Below, one piece after another: positions 26,630 through 40,700 of a DNA stretch of 64,000 bases. Within the stretch, counting starts at the first letter, position 1. Each line of letters starts with the position of its first letter. The stretch lies in contig JBAJFG010000002.1 in the NCBI GenBank assembly GCA_037903475.1, positions 4,839,501-4,903,500 of the forward strand, in the 5' to 3' direction. The DNA comes from Ancylostoma caninum. Lineage: Eukaryota; Nematoda; Chromadorea; Rhabditida; Ancylostomatidae. The notes beneath the pieces were generated by a model. It was not told the origin of the DNA. It worked only from the letters and a program-made list of their open reading frames with translations, and made no database searches. Both the position numbers and the translations under genes were made by a program.

Positions 26630-26659
26630 TAATATATGTACGATGTGTATTGATCGCGG

Positions 26660-29300
26660 AGAGGAAGTGTTTTCCGTTGGAGCAGTCGTCGGTCGATCCG
26701 ATGTTTTCGCGACGTGGCTGCTTCCAGTGGCCGCAGGAAGACGGGAAAAAAGCACGACATGCGCTGCAAAGTTCATGTGCTATGGGGTGAAGCGTTTTTG
26801 CGCAGCACGCGGAAGGCGAGAAAAACCCGCTGCGAGGAGCATTATCGGAGAAAGTTTGCCCGCAAAAACCCTCCATCGAAACACAAAGCAGCAAATGAAG
26901 ACGAATGAGCAGCGGGAAGCGAGAAATCTGCCGCCACGTGGTCATTGCTCCTCAGTAGAGCCTAGCACTATTGACAGAAGCGCGTGAACTTAGTGTGCCA
27001 TCTAACCCGACGTTGATTTTGGTATGAAATTCTTCCCCTTTCGCCTGGAGTTGATCAATCGGAGCAGTTGATGCTTGGCTTATTTGAAATGTGGGATGGC
27101 AAAAGTTATACTAATCAGGAAACCTAGAGACCGTATTTTGCATCAGATATCATGGGCTCCGCATGGTGTTTCGTGGGTTTGTCGTGAACTTTGCACCGGA
27201 TTTGCTCCAAGTTTGGAGACGCATGGGTGCACGGGATTCGCATAACATGACAATTGTTGGTATAAAACTACTGAAATCAAAAGGCGTGTTTTGCATGACC
27301 ACGCATGTCTTCGCTGTTGGATTTGCATCTTCCAATCTCATGCAAAACGCAGCCTCTAGGTTCTCTGAGTGGATCTCCTCATCTATATCGCTGTTCTTAG
27401 TCTGAAACTAACTATTTCTTTTGCAGGTAACTTCTAATGATCGTCTTATAAAGCGCACATAAATAAAGGAATAAATAAGCAAGTAAATGAAGTCCCATAT
27501 TGGGATCTATCAAAGAGTATGTATGCCTGGCACGTGATACTGAGCAAAAGCTTTCCTTACGTACCTTGCCCTCCGCTTCTAACATGCTCGAAGTTCCCCT
27601 CATTCCCAATCCTTAACTGGGAAGTTTGCTGCCTTTTTCTTCTTGAAAACCGCATATGAAAACGCAGAACGGAATTTTGTGATTCATTTTGTCAATAGCT
27701 GAGGAATTATTGCTGTAATGTGCATAAGCTCTGGGAAATCAGGCATGGACATGCAAGGGACAAGAAAATTACCGAGTACACCTTCGAATTCGATCAGGAA
27801 GAATTTCGAAAACATACGAAAAAATAATGTATAAAGAGAGCTATCTTAATTTCGCGAATGAGAGACAGATATCATTTGCTCACATGAGACCAAGCACATA
27901 TGTAGTCGGTGGAGTCCGGGATTCCTCAGAAACTAAGCAAACAATCTAAGCCGATGGGCTAGAATTCAGGAATGCATAACCAGGCAAAAGCAGGTTAGGA
28001 AACTAAATTTCACGTCCTGCGTCTCCCAGTACTAAGTAGTCTATGTATGATAAAATCAATAACTCTGACTGCAGTTGCTTTGCTAGCTTACCGTTTCATG
28101 AATTCCGTACCAGATTGACTCTTCAATAGAATACGTCAAGTTTAAATGTGGAGGTCGTTATCGGTAACCTAATTTTGCCCGCTTATGCATTCACTTTTCC
28201 AAGGATGCAAATTTTTGTACACGCCTGTTTTCCTGGTTTTCTTTTCTTTTCTAAGTATGGTACGATAACATGAAGATTTACTTGTGAGGAATGATTATCT
28301 CATTGACGTTAACTTCGATTTGAATTCAATCTTCGGAGCCTTTTCCTTCCTTTCTCTTGTCCTATTTTTGTCTTCGATTCATTTAATTATTCATTCAAGA
28401 CTAGACCCAAAGAATTCAAGTCTTCAAAGAAGAGAAAAGCCTAAATGTCTTCTTACCATTTCTGATGGATTGCATTGCTCACTCGTCTTCGAGCATTCGA
28501 ACTATTCGAGAATCAGACTTCAAAAGAACTGTAGATTTTTTGAAGTCTAATTCTCGAATTTTGAATAAATCGATAAGTATCTAATGCTTCATTCGGTCCT
28601 AAGTATAATTCTTACGGCCCTTCCGAAAAAGTAGTGAATCCTCATAGTCCAGTAGCCGCTTGCGCTCTTCTAGGTTCCCGTCGAAGAACTGCTGTAGGCA
28701 TTGTCCCACAAACAGTTGTGCTCTACATATCTTACGTCATCTACCTCACAATTATTTTCGCATAAAAAAGCGCGTGATAAATCGCAGCGCATGATTTATG
28801 CCTGCGTCAACTGTCACGATGGCCGCTTGGCCCGCAACGCTGTCTCAGGCATTCTTCAGAACTTTCCAGAAGAAAAAACGTGGATTATGATGAATCGAGA
28901 TGGTGCGGAATGTTGTTCCAGCAGCTGAAACTCGCCACACCTTAACTGGTAGCGCGGTCACAGTAATCTACCCACTGGCACTTTTAGCGCCGTTCTCATA
29001 TCAACACGTCACAATCTTACAAAATTACCTAATTAACCTCTCAGTAATTTTGGTAATTCGGCATAATTTTCTCATCACTCTCTTTTGTAGGCCGCATCTC
29101 GCCAACGGCAAAGAACACATCTGCGGTGGTGGGGTTAGAAATCCCAGAAATGCGTATTTCTTGGCAACGAGAGCTATCCTCGTGGGTTAATAAACAGTCA
29201 GCACTAATTTGCTGATTTTACCAACCATCCAGCAGTGGAGTATTTCTTGTCCGACGTGGTCGTCTGCGTCTCTGGCGCGTCTTCTCGTTCCTTATCGTTC
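26660..29300. other. Stretch without a supported gene
   Basis: About 26,660-26,990 is GC-richer and open on both strands (plus frame 26,484-26,987), with no recognised domain. 28,770-28,925 holds a plus frame with a CVNCHDG motif that I cannot assign. No RNA gene was seen. Confidence 0.35.
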
Positions 29301-29301
29301 A

Positions 29302-29952
29302 TCATAGATCGCAATCTCCCGCCTCGCCGAGGAGTCGCTGACGACGACGACGAACCTTCGCATTCAGGTGCAAATCGACGTCGATGGGGACACTGGTGAA
29401 TTCACCTCCAAAACACATGCTGCGAACATTATTGCCAGCATAATGACCGACACCAGTGCTGCAGTAGCTGTGCCAAAAACGATGTCCTGTTTGAATGAAG
29501 CCAACTTGAGAACCGTTCACCATTGCAAGGTAGCAGCTGATCGGTTTATAGGAAAAAGTTGGCATTCCAACCATTTCTGAGGTACGAAAATGCCCACCCC
29601 AAAAAATTGTTTATGTTTTAAAAAGCGTGAAAAAGAATTATGGTTCATTATGGTCGATTGTCTTCATCTGTCTCTTTTTCTGCCAGGCTACTGAATTCGT
29701 CGGATCCTTGGGAGCGGGAGGATGTGTCTGAAAATCAGAGGTTATCGTTCTATTATTATTTTCTATTATTATGATACCCAGACCAGTGAATCCGGAAAAT
29801 TAAATTAGTAGGAAAATAGATTATTAAATGAGAATGAAAATGAAAAAAAAGAATATAAAATTGCGTAGTACAGTACCCTACGATTTTATTACGGCAGGCT
29901 TCACTTGCCAATGTCTGGTGATTGACGATGGAAATCAACGGATTTATACCAA
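29302..29952 (-). CDS. Possible 3' part of a single-pass membrane protein gene (unidentified)
   Basis: Four minus-strand pieces chain in phase: 29,882-29,952, 29,692-29,727, 29,406-29,486 and 29,302-29,355. The third (27 codons) follows a CAAACAG acceptor and encodes a convincing transmembrane helix (FGTATAALVSVIMLAIMFAA). The last begins with a run of Arg (VRRRRQRLL) and stops after 17 residues. A hydrophobic helix followed by a basic stop-transfer and a short cytoplasmic tail is the usual end of a type I membrane protein. The second piece relies on a weak donor (GTAGCC), and upstream exons were not found. The family is unknown. Confidence 0.3.
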
Positions 29953-30124
29953 CTGAATAGGAAATTCCAAGGGCCAACCGCTATCGTAAAAGTAAAACGT
30001 ATCTAGTTTCAAATTTTGCCTAACAGAAACCAGACCATGCAATGAGGAGAATAGTACAAAATTGCGAAATGATGAGCTTGTGTCCGAACTGTTGAGCCTC
30101 TGGATGATAGTACAGTATGTACAT

Positions 30125-30380
30125 AGGTGGGTAGCTCAGAGAGGGCCAGTGGGAAGAAATCCATCGCAATTACGACCTCATCACGGTTTTGGAAAGATGA
30201 TCTAATTTTTACACTTCTTTGACATGCATGTGGTGTGATTCCTTCCATCTTGACGTTTCGCTACTGCCGCCTAGTGAAATCCTTTTCCAGACGCATCCCG
30301 GCGTCCTCTCATCGCGATGGAGCCCCTTCTGTAGTAAATGCAAACAGACAAAGTCACTCCATCGTTTCTCTCTGAGCTAA
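30125..30380. repeat. Inverted-repeat element with TAGCTCAGAGAG ends
   Basis: The left end (30,129 on) reads GTAGCTCAGAGAGGGCC, and the right end near 30,367-30,380 contains the reverse complement (CTCTCTGAGCTAAC). The right half matches the repeat at 25,427-25,570 in opposite orientation, and the left half shares GCAATTACGACC with it. This looks like two head-to-head copies, or a foldback, of one dispersed family. Confidence 0.6.
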
Positions 30381-30473
30381 CAGACCATATTTGGGAGTTA
30401 ATAGTGTGCAAGATGCATTTGAATTCGGTTGCTCGATTTCGAATGAGTCGAAGATTCGGGTATTCCGTGTACA

Positions 30474-30512
30474 GAGAGACAGAGAGAGAGACAGAGAGAG
30501 GGAGAGAGAGCG
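30474..30512. repeat. (GA)n microsatellite
   Basis: A nearly pure GAGAGACAGAGAGAG tract of about 39 bp. Confidence 0.85.
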
Positions 30513-30519
30513 CAATGTA

Positions 30520-33500
30520 GTCCTAGGGGAAAGATAAGAAGGACTATAGGGTGTATTACATTTCAAATGTTTGAATGTCTTGAGTCGGATTCTTGATCAT
30601 ATGTTGAATCAACTAAGTTGCTCGATTTTTACTCGGTCCCTAGGTCACTCTCTTACACTTTCACTGTAAGCTATTTTACTTGTAGCATATTGGCTTCAAT
30701 CATCTAAAGGAAAACCGTCTGTCAAATTTGGAAAAATATCTACGTAAGTCTGTGAATACAGTCGCAGAAGCTGTAGATGAGTTTTTCCAGAAGAAACGGA
30801 GCGCATCGAAGTGAATGGTTATTATTCTAAGCACTGTGCTTGTGTGCGGATGTGGTTTTTCTTTTCTGCTAAATGATAATATTCCGCTATAGAAAATTAA
30901 GCATATTTCCTACTACTTTCTTTGAACCATTCTGTATATTTTAAAAGTGTACTTCAAAAGCCTAGACCAATCAGAAAGCAGGCTTTGGCTTTAGATTCAC
31001 TCCGGAAATTCCTAGGCCCCATCTGCGACTTACCAAAAAAAAACGACAAAAGTTCCTGACAGGCTCAATTATGAAGAAGGATTGATAAATTCTCATCTTC
31101 ACGCCGTTACATTTCCTCCTTCAGTGATTCTCCAAGTTAATAATTCTGGTCTGCCGAACACATTATCAGCGCTTCTCCGTGAAACAATCGCTAAAAGTTT
31201 AGGGCATCGAGCTATGCTAAGAAATCTATGAAGACATCGTTATGGTATTAAATAACTGGGAAATATTACATTATTTGCCCTTTTCTGGACGTAAGAGGCG
31301 AATCAGTGAAGACCAGCCAGATGAGTCAATTACGTGGAGTCAATAAGATGTAAACAGATTACACACTAGTGTCAATTAGGAATCATAGCAAATGATTGTA
31401 ATGCAGCTGTGAATTCTCTTTCGATCCAAAGGAAAACCTGCTTTATTCTTTTTTATCACTCACAATGAAGATAAATTCCGCACTTTTTTCTACTTTAATA
31501 GACGTTAGCAAAAAATCTATGGGGCGAGAATCTAGTTCTACTCCTCTCACCACCTCCAAGCTTCCTCGCACATCTGTTCAGAATGTGGCAGCAGCATTAG
31601 CCCCCGAGAATGAGTCGCCGAATTTTTGAGATTTCAAAATGAATAAGAATCTGTATGAAACTAATTTTTTTTTGTTTATTTTTATTCTTACATTTTAAGC
31701 ATTCTTTGTTAACCATTTGATAATAAAATTAATATTTTCAGTATTTTTATTGCTCCATACTGGTCGCTTAAGTGGCAGAGTTGCCCATTTTTCCTATACC
31801 CCCTTCCCACACCTGGCCTGCCACACCCGCATCCGGCACTGCGCCACCGATCTTTGGAAATTATTTTTTTAGCTCTACAGCAGGCAACTCTAGCAGCAAA
31901 CATATTGGACAGACAATATATCATATATACAAGATTATGGAATGTACAGTTCTTATCGAAAAGAAAGACTGTTTGTGCGTGTGATTTTATATTTCATCGC
32001 TGCCATAGAATCGCGGCTGCCCCTGATCGGCTCTCTTACTGGGAACTTGTACATTTTCGAAAAGGACTGCATATCTGTAGCTCTTGAACATTGAACTTGA
32101 AGGAAAACGTGTGAAAAACAAGGCAAATTGACAAACCTGGCTAGTATTTTGCATGTGTCTGTGTTTGTTTTTTTTTTTGTTAGAAAATCTGAAACAGTGT
32201 TGAATGGCAAATATTATAGTGAGTTATGCAACGTGAATAGCTTTGCACAAATCATTCTCATGGCTGCAATGTCGTCAAGAGCCACAATAGTATGCTCTTC
32301 ACTCCTCCTGTTTTCACTAAAACTCAAGATCGTTTTAAATTTGACTACGATGAATTACGTTCACAGCAACTCTAAAAATATCAGGCTGTTGCGAAAATAA
32401 TTGCCGTTTCAGAGTTGCTGAACTGAACTTTTCTGCCAAATTTGAGCAACTTCAGCCCAACTTATATAACCTTCTGCTAGGGCTTTTCTTCCTCTTTTGA
32501 AAGCTTTTTCAATAATCTGGATAGCTCTTCCCTGAGGATTTTCATGAAGTCGCGAACAAAAGGTGAGCCGACGCGATTTTCGGCTGATTGTGGTTAATGA
32601 CTTCAATATCGATCAGTCTTTCTCGGAAGTATGCGGTAATCATGCATTTGTTTTGGACTGGAATCGCCCTGCCAAGAGCAGTGAGCTGTTGGATCACGAA
32701 CTTTTCTTCCGTTGATTTAAATCTCCAAACCAACCATGGTCGTGACCAGATTGTTCCCTGGCGATCAAGCGTTGAGGACAGTCGTGGAACCTAAACCGGG
32801 TCCTATCATTTGGACGTTGAGAGCATGTATCATAGTTTCAAAACATTTGATTTCAATTGACATGACAAGAAAGGAGTGGAAGTGAACACCCCACGATCTG
32901 ACAGATGACCAGCCTCTCATCCGCTGTGACATCTTTTCTCACTCAATTTTTGCCCTAAAGACTATCCTAAAGAACCATGTGCTAGCTATAGATGTAGCTT
33001 TGTTCGTGGAGCTTGGTTCCTGTACGATATAAGGATGCGTGAATTTGTAGGAGCAGACAGTTTCTCCCATCTCTAAGTTCTCCTGAACCAGATCTTCACA
33101 CTAGGGAGGTTGCGTTAGGATTTCGGTGCTGTGAAGATGTGATTCAGCTTCCTCCAACACAGCCGAGCATTGAGAGCAGAGTCCTAGCATTGCAATTTCG
33201 AGTTGAGATCCGCAAATCTGCTATAGATGTGGTCGGCAGTGATGAACAAAAGCTGGTTTTCCTCTGCTCCAGGGTTACGTTAAGCCACACATTCCAAAAC
33301 TCGTGCGGCAAAACTGACGCATCGAGGCCTCACTCAACGCCCTCATTCCTCAGACCATTACCCTACTATGTATCGTATAGCATTTTCCCGAGCTCCAGAT
33401 ACAATTCTGCGACAGAAGCAGATTGCCGGTCTGAAGCACAAAGAAACTGCCTTCCAAAAGTTTGCGAATTCTTGTGATCTCAGTTTTTGTTGTAGAAGCG

Positions 33501-34520
33501 TGCAATCCGCGCTGGATTGTCATGGAGGATCTACCGAATGCAACCAAGCCGACTTACACTTTCAACCGAAGGGTCCGTTTCGGCAATTAACTTCGTAACA
33601 ACCTAATGAAAAAGTGGTTGAATTTACAGTCATGCACATCCACTAGCAAATAAATATTTTCATGATACTGAATTCGCGAATTTTCTCGTTTGTAGTGGTT
33701 TTCATTAGAAACAGTCCATCCATGATTATGATGATCACCCTTTTGGTTAAAAAAATTTGTTGTGAGACAAAGTTTGAAATCGGACTTTTAAAAATTTGTG
33801 CGCAACTGCGTGTTCGAGTTGGCTCATCTCACCTCGCTGATGTACGAACGCTCAAACCTGTAAAGATTGTGAATGTTCAGCTTGGAAGTCTCAGAACCTC
33901 TCCGAGAACTATCTCACCAGCTTTGGACCAACAGTTATAGATCGCATACGAAGATTACAAGAAAAGCTGGTGAAGTTGTATTTATCACTTCATTGAAGAA
34001 TAGTTGTAAAAATAAAACCACCAAAATTGTATACTTGCATATAAATTTACCACATTTTACTAGTCCTTGCTTGCAAACAGTTCGAAGTTCCACATTCCTA
34101 CAAGAAGTCTCTGCGCAGACATCAAGCTGTTTGCCCAATGCACATCCAGCAACTTCCAGCAAGTATACTTCATCCCTTCTAGGGGTTATGCTTCATAAGA
34201 GACTGTGACTGTGAAGAGAGTGTGACAAAACAATTTTCGTACTGAACTTGTGTTCGATGAATTCTCCCTGCACAACACTGCAGCACCACCGACGTAGGAT
34301 CGCTTAATGAACAATGCGTTGTTTTCACTCACTGCACGATCACGTCGTTGTTTTGATTTTCCAGCGCAGCTCCATGACGAGAAAAAGGTGTTCACATGTG
34401 TTTTTGCCCTTGAGAACTGCCAATGATTCCAAACACACACGAGGGAGGAAACAGCTGTAACTTATATCGGGAGGCTGTGTTGCTGAATACGTATCAGAAC
34501 CGTTTCGTACGGATGAAAAT
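30520..34520. other. Stretch without a supported gene
   Basis: AT-rich with scattered frames. A minus-strand patch at about 32,410-32,800 has protein-like pieces broken by stops and may be a decayed mobile element, but no family could be named. About 33,130-33,600 is GC-richer and open on the plus strand, without a recognisable motif. Confidence 0.3.
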
Positions 34521-34523
34521 CAC

Positions 34524-34529
34524 TTTATT
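34524..34529 (-). terminator. AATAAA polyadenylation signal downstream of separase
   Basis: On the minus strand AATAAA lies about 270 bases past the separase stop at 34,800, a plausible position for 3' end formation. Confidence 0.45.
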
Positions 34530-34799
34530 AACGAATTAGTGAAAGAGATAAAACCCTGAAATTAAGATCAGTATAGCAACATGAAAGACCATATCGACAC
34601 GAATCGAACAGAAAACATAAATAAATAAAGCAAATGATGATCAGTACTCATACCTAAATCATATTTAGTGCTCACAAAGCACTAAACAAACACCGAAAAA
34701 AGAGGCTACTTACAAGCATAAAACCCGGACGACTTGAGACTTTTCAGGAGGAAGTGACAGCGACTAGAGATCAAAGCTACGTGTGAGATTACAAAAACG

Positions 34800-37700
34800 C
34801 TACTCTAGTGCAATCACAGGAATGCCATACGAAACGACCGATGCTCCAGTGAGGTATGGCAGTTTACACCGGGCTCTAGCACGGTGCATCGCTTCCACGA
34901 GCACGCGAAGTCGACTGTCTCCACCATCTGTTCCAGTGAGTGTTCGATTCCCATCAGAAGAGAAACATAAATCGACCTAAAAAAATAATATATTGAACAC
35001 TCGACCAACTGCTACCAAATGACAACTGAATATATTATGATAAAAGGCGGAAAACTTTGAAATAATCTCTGGCATGTAACGAAGAATTTCTACTGAGAAG
35101 AGGAAAAAATAAGTCGAGTATGAACCACAGTGTAAGAAATCTTACCAGCGCCATGAAGTAACGATCTATTTCTCCATCTGTTACAGTCCACAGGCATCCA
35201 ACGACTGAGGGACACTGAGCTACAGTATAATCATACACAGCACTCTTGCCATCCATGCCCCATCCATATGGCGTGAGCTTCACGCTGGAAGGGAAAAAAT
35301 CTTCGTTTTCTACTTAGCTGTAGAACCTTGAGCTCTGATCGGAAATTCTCTGATCGAGCCGTGCCCCGATGAAATTTTCAATTCCTTAAGATTTATGGAT
35401 CTAAGAAACACTTAAAACTTAATTTAAGTCACACCTAAGCCTTCTTCTGAGATAGGGTGGCAATGTTCTCTACTATGTGGGGCAGAATTGATCCGCCAAC
35501 AATATGGAATCACAAGTACAGATAGTATGGTAAGAAATCAGCAACAAACCTTCCACATCCCATGAGCACACTAACTGCGTTGATAACATTCTCACTAATC
35601 ACCCGTCTACTGAAGTATCTCGAACCGCTGCCATGTCCCATGTAGCTGAATGGAACAAATCACTTCTGAGCACCTTTAAGAGCTGCGAAAATAATGGAAA
35701 CTCCGCTCACAAGAACACATCGCGCACTCGGAGCGCTTCTTTGACCACATCTGGGTCGGGGACCTTGCCGACAACACCGTTCCAACCGAATTTGGATACA
35801 TAGTCCGTAATCCTTCTTTGGGTATCACCAAGGTTGTTGTCTGGATCAAGTATGTAGAACGCATTCGAAGCATTCACCGCCACAGGTACCTAGTGACAAA
35901 GCTTTCGGTTATGGTCTTCGGATCGGAGTACAATTTTCGAATTTACCTTTTTCTTCATTCGAAGAGTTTGGAAAAGTGTATGCACTGCAGGGATTCGAGC
36001 GACGTAGGGACTGTTCCGGAAAACGGGTATGACCTCCCATGGGAATGTTGTCAAATCCTGAACAGTGGGCATTAGATATCCTGGATATCATCCAGTTCGC
36101 AGCTCTCAAAGCTTTACCGGGCAAATAATCATGAATGTATAACAAGGACCCGAATCGGTGGTCAGACCGCCGTTTGCCACCGCTACCCTTATTCTGTAAT
36201 AAATTTATTCCGTCGACAGATAGGAAAATCAAGAAAATGACACAAAGAATATGAAATCGCACGAACTAACTTCGAATACAATTCTTGAACAGCTTCCTTT
36301 CGCGAAGACAGACCTATGAAATCGCAAATTCTCTCCACAACGCGCGCCCATTCCGCTCTCTCCAATTTGGTAGCTAATGATACCAGTTCCTGCAAGAATA
36401 CTGCTCCTTTTCCCCTGCCGAACTGCTACCCAATTTTTACAGATTTTGTTGAATAAAGCTCTGAATTTTCGGAACAAAAGAAACAGCATTAAATGAGATA
36501 GCAACAGTTAGGCTGTTTTCCGATAATAGATTATTGCTGTGATTGCGAACAGAATAATTGATCTCATGCAATCTCACTGTATACGGTGAATCATACAGTT
36601 CAGGAACTTCTCATCTTTGTTTTTCTTTTTTGATCTTCAACGTTTTTTTTTAGGAAGGAATGAGGTTGGTGACCCCTCGCCAATGAGAACAAACTTGAGG
36701 CAGCCATGCTTGTGATAACAAACTCTTCGTCCTCCTTCGAATAAAGTTCACAGATCATCTTCGGATTTCAGCTTTTTTTTTCTCCAGAACAAAGTATTTC
36801 ATTTAGTGATAAAAGTGTTTCAAGGAACAACCTTTGCGTAGGACAAAGAGAGCGTCGAACCATCAGGGGACTGAGAAGCCGAAACTAGACATTTTGCCAT
36901 CATCAGACCCTTCTTGTTCAGGCATAACGAAGGCAGTACGAGAGGAGCAGCTGCTCCTAACAATATGTCTTGCACACGGGGGATGAGGTTCTGCAATTTA
37001 GAAGTCGTATTGGATGCAGCAGAAAAGATAACCCGAGATCACACCTTTAGATCCCCATCAACAGATCTTCTCGCTGCCCAGAAAGCCTTCGCGTCCTTTG
37101 TCACTTTACCGAGACTACTTGTTCTGGTATTATCCTCGATAATCTTATCCATCATGGACTTCACACTTTCAACCTTAACTGCAACCAAACTGAACAACGT
37201 TATATGGATTCGAAAATACCACCATACCTTAGTTTTAGGTGCCAGTGGCATAACAATAGGTTCGCGATCTTTGTGCATCTTGATAAGATGGAGCGAGCCA
37301 TCATGCGACATAGCTAGCTGCACAATCGTGAAATCTAAAGGGATTTTATATAAATGTAGAGAACATTTCTCATTGAAACCTGTAACATGAGCAGCAGTAC
37401 CTGTCGGAAGCTTCTCAACCATTTTCTTGAACAAAGTGGAGTGTGAAAATGTGAATCCACTCATTTTTCCCAACAACAAACGGGAATGCTGACGTGTTGT
37501 CAACAATGTTGACTCTGACCACATCATTGCTGCTTCCCATGGACCTTAAAAAATATTTTAGACGATCATAAAAGCAACAGCTGAAGAAATAGTTGGTGAC
37601 ACCTACATTTGCTGTGTTCACCCAGAAACGTACACATAGGATAGCGCCAATCTCTAGAAAAAAAATAACACTTTTTATTTAACACAGCCTGGCTAATATT

Positions 37701-40700
37701 TGATGAAATCAGCCTCGTTAAACTTGTTTCGAGTAAAAATTGAAGCCAACCTGCACAATAAGTTACTGTACGAAGCGTACTCTCCAGTCGCCTCAGCAAT
37801 CGCAGCCTCTTCGATTTTCTTTTGTTCTGCCTGGATACAAGAGATTTAAAAAAGTCCAAAGAAATGCACAAAGCTTCGGATGCTTGTCATTGCGAGAAGA
37901 AACAAGGAGGTTTCCTCCCACCTTCTAGCGATAACACTTTCTCTTTTATATCCAAATTTTGCATATGCGTCCCTATAATATTATAGAATGAGTCGACGTC
38001 GAAGGCCATGAAGAGGGTCTGAATTGACCCATCGCTCGACACTGGTACAACATGTTTTCCCTCACCATGCCACCCACAGCACTGTGTTTTCCCTCACCAT
38101 GCCACCCCCGCAAAAGCTGGTGATATCCTAAACGCAATACTGAAGTTTGAGCAGATCGGTGGAGTAAAACCAAAAGCCAATCGTAGGACAATGGCCCATT
38201 CACAAGGGATGCAATTATATCGTTGTAATGCAAATAGCAAGCAAGAAGGTCCCTTCCAAGAATCAATATGACCGTTACAAGAAAACCTGTCTGTTTGAGA
38301 GAAGCTAACCAACAACTCTCCCTCAGACTTCCCTGATTCTCAGAAAGATGAATACATATTTGAATTCAAAATCAAGCGTCGAGCTACAACAAATGAAAAG
38401 ACTAATTAGCGGAAAAGAACGATGTTAACAGTGAAGGATAATGGAAAGGGTTACATCCAGTCAGGAAAGCGTAAGCACAAATTAGTACTGACATCTCGTA
38501 CAGCACCTACCATACATCTGAGCAGAGTAGTAAAGGATTAATTCGAGGAAAACTTGGAAAATAAACCTACAGAATCCTCGTTATCACTAGTACTCGTTGT
38601 CCTACAGATGGGAGAAAACAGATATTGTGCAACTGTGGACTGAAAACTGATTATTTTTAGGACGGCAAGTTTTTGAATATTGCTAAGAAAGGTTAGGGGT
38701 GAAAACGAACCATAACTCTATTAGTGAGAGAAGGATCGGTCATCCAATCGTGAGGACTGGGTCGCAGAACCTTCCGAATTCTCTCGAGCTGGGAGACGGC
38801 CAGTCGATAATATATGGTGCGCACTGATGAGTAGCCGCATATCTGTGAATAGAATGGTCAAAAACGTGGTGAACCACTAACTAATCTAAATTTATTCATG
38901 ATCACCATGATCAGAAGTGTCTAATGTCTAATTTGTGACAGAGATACGAAGCGGGCAAAAGAAGACATGCATGACGGAGGAAAATACATTGATTTACAAA
39001 TGGATAAAGCAAACCTTCAGGGTGGATGCAATAATCTGTTCCCTCAGAGCTTTCACAGCAGAATTATCGGGATCCCACCCACCATCTTCCAAGCTACGCA
39101 GCCAGCGAACTGCGCACATCGCAAATGTCTCACACATAATCGAAGGAGGACGCTGGAACAACAATATTATGATCGTGGTCATGCGGAATTCATCCAGATT
39201 TTTTTCGTCTACACATTTTGCTGTCAATAAGTTCTGCCTTCTTGACAAACTATTATTCATTCCCACCATACAACATTTGGCAACCCACCGGCTTGACTCT
39301 CTTCCCGAGGACTGCACGCTGTTCCACGGCTACACGAGCACGTAATATTTGGAATTGTTTCTCAAGGCACTCTATAGCCTCCTGAATACAATTAAAGCGT
39401 CAGTAATCACCATACTAACTCACTGCATACAACGATACACTCTCACGCAGTTCAAATTTGCATTTTTAGGCAACATCGTTGCAGCTTTGACGCAACCAGT
39501 ATGTATACAATAAAACGCAAACAACTCACATTCGACATGGACTCATACAGGAACGAAGACATCCAGTACTCAAATGCTGCATTATAATTACTGGAGCACA
39601 AATCACAAGTATTGCATTCGCAATCCTCCGAAATTTCGTGTAAAGAGCAAATTGTCCTAGACAATAAGGCAAAGATAGTGTAGAGAGCTTTCAAAAAGAA
39701 CAACATACAGTGGGCGTCAAAGGAAGTGCGTTTTTAGCGGAAACCGGAAGCACTAGCTCAGCTCGCGCCGGAATCGCCGTTGTGACAGCAAATCATAGGA
39801 TTTTCTAGGTAGATTTTCATCCTATTCCATGTCAGCTATCAAGGATGCTAACTATCTATCAATAAAACCCTATGGTCTGCTAGCATGGCCACGATTCTAA
39901 TGCGACCCGCACGGTCGCGCAGCTTCCTTCCCAAGTTTGATCAATACTCACTACCATCGACGCTCACTGCACTTATTATGCGAATGAGTTTCTTACTCTG
40001 ACAACGTAAGTTCGTGAAATGAGTCGATGAATTTGGACGTTATCCTCCCAGGCGATTTGCAACGCGGAGGCGTCTTGGCGGATCTTAAACGGGAATCTTA
40101 CAAAATCTTTAAATGTAGTTTTGCTTGCCAATAGAATCACCCTTTCTCAGTGATGTGTTTGAACCTCGATATGTAGCTGTTATGACAACATCAAAACTTT
40201 TTGAACTATGTGAAAAAGAATGTGAAAATGACTGAAATGACAAAAACCTATGGGAAAAAGGACCGATCTAAATCTAAGAACCAACCGAATTCCACTGTAT
40301 TTTGTTTGAAAGTGTGACGAACGTCCTTAGACGAATAATCAGAGTTACTAAATGTGAATGAAGAGCCACTTACTCCAATCTTAATTCTTCGAAGGATTCC
40401 GCAAGCGATAGAGCAACCGACTTGTGACTCACTCTACCCGGAGATTTACTTCTGATTGGAGTCGACGTACAAGGGCTAAACAAAGTTTTTACGATGTGCG
40501 ACGAAGGATTGCAAGCTCAAATGCGAAAGATCAAAGTAACTAACATTGGTAGATCAATATTATCAACAAATTCTAACATTTCAGGTGGCTTCTTCTTGGT
40601 GCACCCAAGAGATGTTTTTGATGATAAGGTGTCCGACTGAAAATAATCAGAATGCGAGGAATCCATCGCATGTGAAAACGAAGTTCCTACCGAATAGATT

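Noticed and set aside
32410..32800. Mariner/Tc-type transposase remnant on the minus strand
   Set aside because: Pieces look protein-like but lack the DD(D/E) region or any certain family motif.
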